DNA of 64,000 bases from positions 10,106,001 to 10,170,000 of the forward strand of contig CM114275.1 of NCBI GenBank assembly GCA_050084515.1. The letters run 5' to 3'. Numbering within the stretch: position 1 is the stretch's first letter; every line of letters starts with the position of its first letter. Position numbers and translations under genes: made by a program. Below the pieces are notes generated by a model, which worked only from the letters and a program-made list of their open reading frames with translations, made no database searches and had not been told where the DNA came from. This document shows, one piece after another, positions 56,530-64,000 of this stretch. The DNA is from Blasia pusilla (taxonomy: Eukaryota > Marchantiophyta > Marchantiopsida > Blasiales).

Positions 56530-57126
56530 TCATGTAGGACTCACCAATAGGAATATCCCACTCCAGTTGTCCAACATACATACACCAGGTGTAAGCCTCT
56601 CACGATCAATGGCTGGTCGGGTTGGTAGGGCATCCATCTTCACCGCTGCTGCCTGCCAAGTAGCAATGGTACTCAATGCTACACATGACATAGAGGGTCG
56701 CTCCACCACAACACCCTCATCCACCTCACCACGTGTAGTAGTAACACCCCCATGTTCACACAGCGTGGCTGCTAGCTGAAATACATGAGCTAAGTCAACT
56801 CCTAAAGCCATCAGCTTCGTTGCCGAAAAGAATGGGGATCCCAACACTGAAGTTGCCATCCGCAATACTGCACTAGATGCTGCATCAGTGTCTACTACAC
56901 GCGATGTAGATACCTCAGTACCGATTTTCGGCTCAATAGGCTGCGTAGGAACCATGGATGGAGTCCTAAGCACCTCAAACAACAAGAATGACTGGGGAAG
57001 CCTAGCCTGCCTCCCAACCTCACCCCTCTGTGGGTCCAACTCCACAGTAGCACCACGTGGCTCTGACGCTCGAGTGGCTCCTCTCATAACTAGAGCTGAT
57101 GCCTCAACCTGTGCTACACTCGCCAT
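56530..57126 (-). CDS. Element C: gag-protease linker frame
   Basis: A 198-codon open frame starting ATG 57126, just downstream of the gag stop. It is Ala-, Val- and Thr-rich with no recognised domain. Homologous sequence lies right of element A in element D (21.4-21.7 kb); its D counterpart also holds the insertion point of A. It probably is a spacer of the polyprotein. Confidence 0.6.
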   Translation of the reverse strand: MASVAQVEASALVMRGATRASEPRGATVELDPQRGEVGRQARLPQSFLLFEVLRTPSMVPTQPIEPKIGTEVSTSRVVDTDAASSAVLRMATSVLGSPFFSATKLMALGVDLAHVFQLAATLCEHGGVTTTRGEVDEGVVVERPSMSCVALSTIATWQAAAVKMDALPTRPAIDRERLTPGVCMLDNWSGIFLLVSPT

Positions 57127-57129
57127 ATA

Positions 57130-58690
57130 AGAGAGATCATCCCCTCCTTAAGAGGTGGAAGCCTCTGCTCCCAAATCTGATCTATGCTGGATACCAGCCA
57201 TAGTAGCCAACTTCTGCTCCAACTGCTCAATCTTGGCAGCCATAGCTGACTCTCTCGTAGTGGTAGGGGTAGCCACCGTAGGCTCTCCAACCACAGGTCC
57301 ACCTCTACCATCCCTACCATCTCTACCACCTCGGCCTCTCATAGCTATTCCACCACGGCCGCGGCCTGATCTCAACTCAGGATGAAGATCAAAGCAACGC
57401 TCTCCAGGATGACCTGGTCTCCCACAATGATCACACTGAGTTGGGGCCGACTGAGGCCCATCCTCCAAAGTCCGTCTCCCATCCTCTTGGGGACAAAACC
57501 TCCTAACATGATCACCTCCATATGTCCAACATGACTGTCCTTGCTGCGGGGCAGCAAATGAAGGCAATGGTCTCTGCGCAAGTGTCCCTCTAGGACCTGA
57601 CTGAGGTCGTGTGTACCCCCTACGACTCCCACAACTACTACCACCATCACTACTACGAGACTGTGAGGTGGGCTGTTGAACATGAGAAGTAGTAGTTGTA
57701 TCCCTACTGAATGCGGATGTCACCACTCTCTCCTTCACCATATAAAGCTCAATCTTCTCAGATAGAGCAAACACATGGGTCAATGTGGGTGAATCATCAC
57801 TCATAAGAGTAGCATCACGTACCTGTGGCGCAACTCTCATCCAAGATCCCATACCAAAAACGATCGCTCGAGCCTCGTCACACCCTGGGTAATCGAAATC
57901 AGCGTCGCATACAAGTGTATGCCTCAAGAAGACTCTCACCAGTCTTTCGCTCAAATTCCTGAAGACTCCTCAACTTCTCTGTCTTCACTCCCTGATAGTT
58001 CTTCTTCAACGTCTTGAAGAACTCTGCAACCGGGCTGAACGATGGTGGGGCACTAGTTCCTCCACTAGTACCCCCAGTGGTACCTCCATGGGTACCTAAA
58101 TTGGTACCCCCACTCCGGCTCGTACTCGTACCACTCAACGTCGGGCTGGCTGGCATAGTAGGAGCACTACTACCAATACCACCATGGGTGATAGACACAT
58201 AGCGTGGAGACCAATATTGTCTCCACGCCTATATCTCAACAACATGGTCCTTCCTAAACTCATGGTAATCTTCCATGGGTGGTCCCTCCAAGTGCTGAAA
58301 CAACCCCTTCCAAGCCAAGAAGGGTGTAAACAACATGGCATTCCGCAACATCTGCATATCACACCACTTATCAAACTCCTGCATGAAGTCCTCCAACTCA
58401 ATGCTAACCACTGCACCCGAGTATCTTCGTGGGCCCTTCATGGGCCCATATATCCCATCCATGTCCCAAATGAATGGAGCTGCAACACTCAATAACAACA
58501 TAGAAGACTCGGTGTTTGGAACACCCTCGTCCTCCTCTTCATCAACCGTCGGAAGTGGAAAAGGTAGCGGATACCTCAATCCACTCCGTGTGAAACCACC
58601 ACTGTCCGCACCACGGTCCCCAACCAGACCATCAAACAACTCCGTGATGACCAACGCCGATGCTGCACCACCACCAAATTACCACCACTA
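57130..58690 (-). pseudogene. Element C: gag
   Basis: Read in three open parts. 58654-58229 has acidic N-terminal sequence and FDKWCDMQMLRNAMLFTPFL. 58198-57899 has the gag core with FFKTLKKNYQGVK and LQEFERKTGESLLEAY. 57954-57148 has RAIVFGMGSWMR, then a basic SR/G-rich segment and two zinc knuckles: a degenerate one (CWTYGGDHVRRFC, with Tyr for the second Cys) and an intact CDHCGRPGHPGERC at 57436-57395. It ends in RG repeats and a short coiled coil (AAKIEQLEQKLATM). The N-terminal ATG is uncertain. Confidence 0.8.
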
Positions 58691-60107
58691 AGTAACCAAG
58701 TGACGTCAATGTCACTGTACTATTCTAGCTCTACTAGCTATGGGTGTAGGCAACCTAACTTTTCATCACCACAAGAAGCCTCCCACGGTCTACTGGTCAT
58801 GACTCCTGCCTCACTACCGGTAGCACACAGGAGTAACATTACTCTGGAAATCAGCGTCAACCCTAACAATGGGCGCGGAAGCAAGAAGCAAGGATGGAGG
58901 GGATCCAAACACAAGAAGTCCAAGGACAACCCTCCAATCGCAAATAGAAATCAAGGTAACACAATCCACCAAACATGGCGCCCCCTAAATCCACAAAACC
59001 CACCACAAAATTCTAACGTAATAGCTACTCCGCCGTGGGTCGATGACGTGCTAGTCAAACTCGGAGCACCTGAAAATATCACCTGCATGGAGAGGCTACT
59101 CTGTACTATGCGCTAGAGGTCCATCAACCAAAAACCTGAGATGCATAAAGCGCCTAAAACATCTCCGAACAACACCAAATGAGCTACATGAGTGTGTACA
59201 CTCGTATAGTTAAGAACTCAGCAGTTAAGCGTCTTCCAGGCAGAATAGCCCAAAGATGGGTGACCAGTTCTGCAACACTCAGATCACAAATCCTACAAAA
59301 ACTGCCTCACGCTCAAGCAAGCAAGCTTGCTTGCTTGCTCCTTGCTCCTTATTCCGCCTCTCACGCCCACTCGCCCCGAGCTACCACGAGTTTCCTCGAA
59401 GCCTCAAAATGCTCGAGACATGCCCCTATCGCCATGCTTTGCCATGCTTCGCTATGGAGAGAGGCCCAACCTGGGCGCCCCCAACGGGATAGACGTCTCC
59501 AACATAGCTAGTCCGCGAAATTTCAAACAGCAAGTACTCCACAAATCCTTGACCAAAATTGAATTTGTTTCAACCAGAATTCAATCGACCACCATAGCTA
59601 TCTCTCCACAAAAAATCAGCTACAATTGAGTTCTATACTCCGAGCTAAAAATCAGAAAAACTTGCTGTCCATACACCTCCCGAATCGCAAATCCGACAGC
59701 GCTTCCGCCCAGATTCATGCACGCAGAAATCCGCAACGCTCCACACACTCAAGCAGATAGCTTCACATGAGATCACAATACAAGTAGCAATATGAGCTCT
59801 CACCCGATCTTGATGAACTTCAACAGAGCTTCGGCATTCTAACCTCTCCACATCAGAAAACCGTCGAACACGAACCTGAATCTTCAATCCTTGATAACTT
59901 CCAACTCCCGTGACGAAATCCAGCGATCTAAAGCATGTTGGAAAGCTCTCAGCAAGGCACTTCTTTCCCAAACAACCACGCACCAGATTCCCAACTCCAA
60001 CATAGGCCACAAGCCACGAACATCCATGGCTGAGTACATAATCAGCCCCAACCAAATCCTACTCATCCACAATCGAAGCTACCATCGATCTACTCTAGTT
60101 CTTTGAG
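58691..60107 (-). other. Element C: long leader region
   Basis: Between the right terminal repeat and gag. No primer binding site was found beside the repeat. It holds a 5S-rRNA-like segment on the plus strand (59214-59280), a GCAAGC palindrome at 59317-59336 and a GC-richer 3' part (59640-60060) that is open for 136 codons on the minus strand without an ATG. Confidence 0.6.
59214..59280 (+). ncRNA. 5S rRNA-derived segment with pol III boxes
   Basis: GAACTC, then CAGTTAAGCG (5S box A region) and, 25 bp later, GATGGGTGACC (box C), followed by a CTGCAACAC-like end, follow the order and spacing of plant 5S rRNA. The first half of the gene is not recognisable, so it is a pseudogene or promoter capture. 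TRIM elements of the Cassandra type carry such 5S promoters in their LTRs. It is opposite in strand to element C, so it may be an independent insertion in the leader. Confidence 0.6.
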
Positions 60108-60473
60108 TGAAATTTGTGAAAGACCTACTTTCATAAAACACGTATAGAATCACATACAATATGCCAAACCCACTCCACGATGGGAGAATCCATGTCGAAG
60201 CTTGCGGGAACCACCATAGCCAAGAGCTCTACTCACTACCAAGGCTAACTCCCAACGCAACAAGCTCAACTCAAAGAACTAACTGTTCTTTGAGTGCACT
60301 CCACACTATATCCTCCAACCTAAGAGCGGGCCCTACTGGAAAGGTCACCCTCACTAAGTAACCCCCAGCCCTATGTATGAAACCGCATCTCTACCTAGAC
60401 ACTACGGCCCTACATAAGGTATGGCCTCTACTAGCACACTATACTCTACGACATAATCCGTATGGTCATGACA
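60108..60473 (-). repeat. Element C terminal repeat Y, right copy (5' LTR part)
   Basis: 366 bp, nearly identical to 51283-51649. The outer end (GGTCATGACA) is followed directly by TCTTCC of the satellite. On the inner side X is missing, unlike the left copy. Confidence 0.85.
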
Positions 60474-61680
60474 TCTTCCAAAAGAAAGTCGCTCTATTTT
60501 TCATCTTCTTCAAGGATCTCATCTTTACTTGAAATGTGGGAAAATTGATCCCTAATGAGTATCTAGAGCTACTGAAAAATTTCAAGAAAAAAGGATTTTT
60601 AATCATAAACCAAAAAATATTTAAGTGGTTTTTCCATCCGTGCGATCAGACTTTCTTCCAAAAGAGGTTTTTTCTATTTTCCATCTTCTTCAAAGACTTC
60701 ATCTTCATATGAAATTTTTAATAATTGATCCTTAAGATGTATCTAGACTTCCTGAAAGTTTTCAAGGAAATGGAGTTGCGACCAAAAGTAGAAGAACTTT
60801 TAACTGTTGGACCCGTGCAATTATAACTTCCTCCAAAAGAAGGTCTTTCTATTTTTTATCTTGTTCAAGGACCTCATTCATCTAAAATTTGGGACACTTG
60901 ATTTCCAACGCTTCTCTAGATTTCTTGGACAGTTTGAAGCAAAATGAATTAGTGATAAGAAGCCCAAAAATCTTCAAGTGGCTTTTGGACCCACACAATC
61001 ATACCTTCTTCCAAAGGAAAGTCTTTCTATTTTGCATCTTGTTCAAGGATCTCAATGACATCTTGAAGTGAGAAAATTTCGAGGACATTAGATTTTTTAG
61101 CCAAAGCCCACAAATATTTAAATGGTTCTTTGACCTATGCAATCAAACCTTCTAGCAGAACATGGTATTTCTACTTTCCGTCTTGTTTAAATATTTCATC
61201 TTGATATGAGATTTAATACAGTCGATCCTTAAGGTATATCTACTCTTCTTGAAAAATTTCAAGGAATATGGAGTTATTACCCCAATCCCAAGAATATTTT
61301 AGTGGGTTTTGGACTGGCGACATTAAATCTTCTTGGAAAATGGGGTCTTCCATTCTTCATCCTATTCAAGGCTCTCATTTTGAGGCTCAATCTATAAGGT
61401 CTATCTAGATGAAATTTTTCAATGAAATGGAGTTGTATCCCAAAGCCGAAAAAGATTTAAGTGGTTCTTTGACCCTCTCGATTAAACCTTCTATCACTAG
61501 AGGATTTTTCCAATTTCCATCTTGTTTAAGGATCTCATCTTTACGTGAAATTTGGGACACTGAATATTTAAGGTATTGAATACCCAGTGTATATATACTT
61601 CATGCAAAGTTTCAAGAAAAATGGAGTTGTTAAAAGAAGCCCAAAAATATATATGTGGTTTTTGGATTGTAATGTACAAG
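60474..61680. repeat. Satellite array, monomers of about 170 bp
   Basis: About seven degenerate tandem monomers. Each holds an AATATTTAAGTGG block, a TTTTGGACC block, a CAATCATACCTTCTTCC block, a GTCTTTCTATTTTCCATCTT block and a TCAAGGATCTCATCTT block. Block starts near 60620, 60798, 60963, 61103, 61288, 61452 and 61643 give a mean spacing of about 170 bp, the range typical of plant centromeric or heterochromatic satellites. No coding capacity. Confidence 0.85.
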
Positions 61681-62960
61681 AAGTCTAAAAATTGGTCTTT
61701 TTACAATAATTTAATGAGTTCGATCCCCAAGAGGATCATGATTATGTGAAAAGAGAGTTCAAGATGACATTTATCTTGCAATAGTTGTAGTTAAGTGTGT
61801 ACAATTCGGATTCAATCACTTAACAATGTATTCTTCACTCTATTAGTATCAAGATTTCTTTTCCTCGATTCTCTCGAGTGGAATTGAATTCACGCTCAGG
61901 TAGATCTTCACTCAACATCAAAGAACTTCACAAAGACCTCAACAAGAAGTTGGCTTCCCCTAATTTTGGAACTCAATCCATCTAGGCAGGCTACTCTCTG
62001 TCAAACAGATTTCTTACAACTCAATGTTGATTTTTCTAATGATGAAAGTGTTCTCCTAATCCACTCTTCACTCTGCAGACCCCATAAGAAATCTGAGACA
62101 TATGCATCGCACATCAGAATGAAGAAATGAGTTCTTTACTACTCCATCAAGAATGAGAAAGCTTCAAAGTGTATACAAGCTTGAGAGGCTAAAACTCCCT
62201 TCCTCCGACCATTCCTACACGATAAGGACTTCATGAAAGAATGATGATGATAGCTATTTTCATGCTTCTTAAATATCTTTCGAGGCAGTAGTATGTCCAA
62301 AGATCTGAAGCATCTCTTAGGAATCTAGTGCCTATTTAGAGTTTGTAACTAACTTGATCTACAGTTCTCTTATGTTTTCCTATGATCGCTACAAATCTGT
62401 TGGGCGTAAGTGTCCTAACTTCCTATATGGTCCAAAAAGTCATGCCTCTTTCTAGCCTAACCGTTCTAATGATGTGCTACTTGAAATCACGTCGGATCTT
62501 AGCTTTACTGCGAAGTCTGAAATTCTTCTTCTTCGTCTTCCCTTGAGGACAAAGCTCTTCCTCTTGGTCTGAAGACGAAGCGCTGCATTCTTCGTGCTTG
62601 TTCCAAGTGCTTTGTTCTTTGCTGAAGAGTGAAGTACTTCTTCCTCTTCTTCTTCATCATGCTTCGTTCAAGAGCGAAGCACTTCATAAACAGTTTCTTA
62701 ATAAGGCTTTTTTGTCTTTTCCAAGCTTCGCTCTGAGTCTTTAAACTTCGTTACTGCATTTCCCTTTCCTCTAAGGCAAATCCTTGATTTTCCACCTCTC
62801 TGCTTTGTCTTGGGAGCTTAGTGATCCATTTCAATATTACTCATTCTTCCAATACACAAACATAATATCTAAAACAGTCATGTATATACAACCTTTACTT
62901 CATAGAGTCTTCATTCCTTGAATCAAAAGGTGTAAATCTCAAAATTACAAAATTATGGGT
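61681..62960. mobile_element. 1.3-kb insertion splitting the satellite
   Basis: Unrelated sequence interrupts the array. It may start with TG (TGTACAAG) at about 61672 and end with CA (GGTATCACA) near 62964, which would suit a solo LTR, but no target duplication was found. It contains a CTTCTTC-rich part (62510-62700). No protein domain is recognised. Confidence 0.5.
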
Positions 62961-63597
62961 ATCACATGGGCCCATGCGATTAAACTTTCTATTAAAAGAG
63001 GATCTTTACATTTTCCATATTCTTCAAGGACTTAATTTTAATCTAAATTTTTTGACACTTGATTGCCAAGGTGTATATAGACTTCTCGGAAAGTTTCAAG
63101 AAAAATAGAGTTATGAACTAAAACCCAAAAATATTTAAGTAGTTTTTGGATGCGTGCAATAAAATCTTATTAGAAAAGAAGGTCTTTCCACTTTCCATCT
63201 TTTTCAAGGATCTCATCTTAACATGAAATTTGAGAAACTTGATTATTAAGGTGTATCTAGAGTTCCTAAAAGGTTTCAAGCAAAATAGAATCATGTCCCA
63301 AAGCCCAAAAATATTTAAGTGGTTTTTGGATCAACTAATCAAACCTTCTTACGAAAGAAGGTCTTTATATTTTTCACAACTTTCAAGGATTTGATCGTGA
63401 TCTAAGGTTTTGGAAACTTGATCTTGAAATTGGATCTAAGCATGTTGCAAGGATTCATGGAAAATGGAATTGTGAAAAAAAACCCAAAAATATTAAGGTG
63501 GTTTTTGGACATGTACAATCATAATTTCTAGCAAAACAAGGTCTTTCTACCTTCTATATTGTTCAAAGATTTCATCTTGATGTGTACTAACTATATG
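62961..63597. repeat. Satellite array, right part
   Basis: Continues the same monomers after the insertion, with block starts near 63130, 63310 and 63485. Ends near 63597; unassigned AT-rich DNA follows. Confidence 0.8.
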
Positions 63598-64000
63598 GTT
63601 TTTATGATTACCATCATGGTTTCTTGCATGTAAGCTAGACTAACTACCATGTTCTACAACACTTCTAGCTTATTCTTGTCCATATGCATCCCTTTCAAAG
63701 AAGTATTTCTCGCACAGAAATGATTGTCTTGATTTCCACGAAACAACATTCTCTTCAAACCTTGAGTTTATGTAGATTTACAACAAAATCCCTTGCACGC
63801 TTGTTGGCCAATTTATTCACGTGCTTATTATGGATAAAAACATAACTATTCCAATTTCTCTTCGTCGAAGGCGAAGAGACCACTTGTGCTAATATGGACT
63901 TAGCCACAAAGCATTATGTTGGGGCACCTTGACCGTGCATGCTCCACCATCGGAGGGCAATAGTTCTTACCAAACTCATTCATAGATAGTTCTTGATGGT
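63598..64000. other. Unassigned DNA at window end
   Basis: No gene or repeat is recognised in the last 400 bp. Confidence 0.4.

Larger units (their letters stand above)
51181..60473 (-). mobile_element. Element C: gypsy with methyltransferase C-half and PHD finger
   Basis: A 9.3-kb minus-strand Ty3/gypsy element. Read along the minus strand: right terminal repeat (60473-60108), a 1.4-kb leader, gag with zinc knuckle, a linker, protease, the C-terminal half of a DNMT3-like methyltransferase, reverse transcriptase, RNase H, integrase, PHD finger, a polypurine tract (reverse complement of CGCCCCCC at 51769-51776), then terminal repeats. It lies in a satellite: TCTT precedes the left end and follows the right end, a possible 4-bp duplication. 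A 367-bp repeat (Y) is found at both ends, but a 100-118-bp repeat (X) flanks Y only on the left, so the exact LTR limits are unresolved. Several nonsense codons and a frameshift make it non-autonomous. Confidence 0.9.

Noticed and set aside
60474-63597. CRISPR-like array
   Set aside because: The repeats are contiguous degenerate 170-bp monomers without spacers in a eukaryotic setting.

Overview
The window is nuclear DNA of a land plant. The evidence is a seven-exon plastid fructokinase gene with GT-AG introns, Ty3/gypsy retrotransposons primed by initiator-Met tRNA, two of them carrying chromodomains, a decayed Helitron, long TA and CT microsatellites, and a satellite array with a period of about 170 bp. 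I cannot name the species. The retrotransposon types suggest a non-angiosperm, but that is a weak inference.

Layout. 1-10.7 kb is mostly unassigned AT-rich DNA with a large inverted repeat (2.7-4.8 kb), TA microsatellites and one gene remnant (7.3-7.8 kb). 10.7-23.5 kb is a nested complex: an old minus-strand gypsy element (D) is split by a younger plus-strand chromovirus (A, 15458-21371, target duplication TCTAG). 23.6-24.2 kb is a 300-bp-arm inverted repeat made of LTR-like sequence. 26.35-30.51 kb is the only intact host gene found, a minus-strand plastid fructokinase of 449 codons. 31.9-38.9 kb holds a plus-strand fragment (E) of the D family, then a second chromovirus (B) with a truncated 3' LTR. 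39.4-42.3 kb is a decayed Helitron. 43-51 kb is low-complexity and repeat remnants. 51.2-60.5 kb is a long minus-strand gypsy element (C) of the D family, inserted in the satellite array that continues to about 63.6 kb.

The most interesting system is the C/D/E family. Between protease and reverse transcriptase it carries a DNMT3-like cytosine-5 methyltransferase domain. Copy D still shows motifs I, IV (Pro-Cys), VI (ENV), VIII and X; copy C shows VI to X only. Downstream of the integrase, where chromoviruses carry a chromodomain, the family has a PHD finger. It is intact in C, broken in D and degenerate in E. The ancestor thus seems to have encoded both a DNA-methylation writer and a histone-tail reader in one retrotransposon. 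Cytosine methyltransferases captured by retrotransposons have been reported from charophyte algae and dinoflagellates. I do not know of a described element that joins one to a PHD finger.

All retroelement copies here carry stops or frameshifts and look non-autonomous. Element and domain limits were read by eye; the fructokinase exons, LTR ends of A and the A target duplication are the firmest coordinates.
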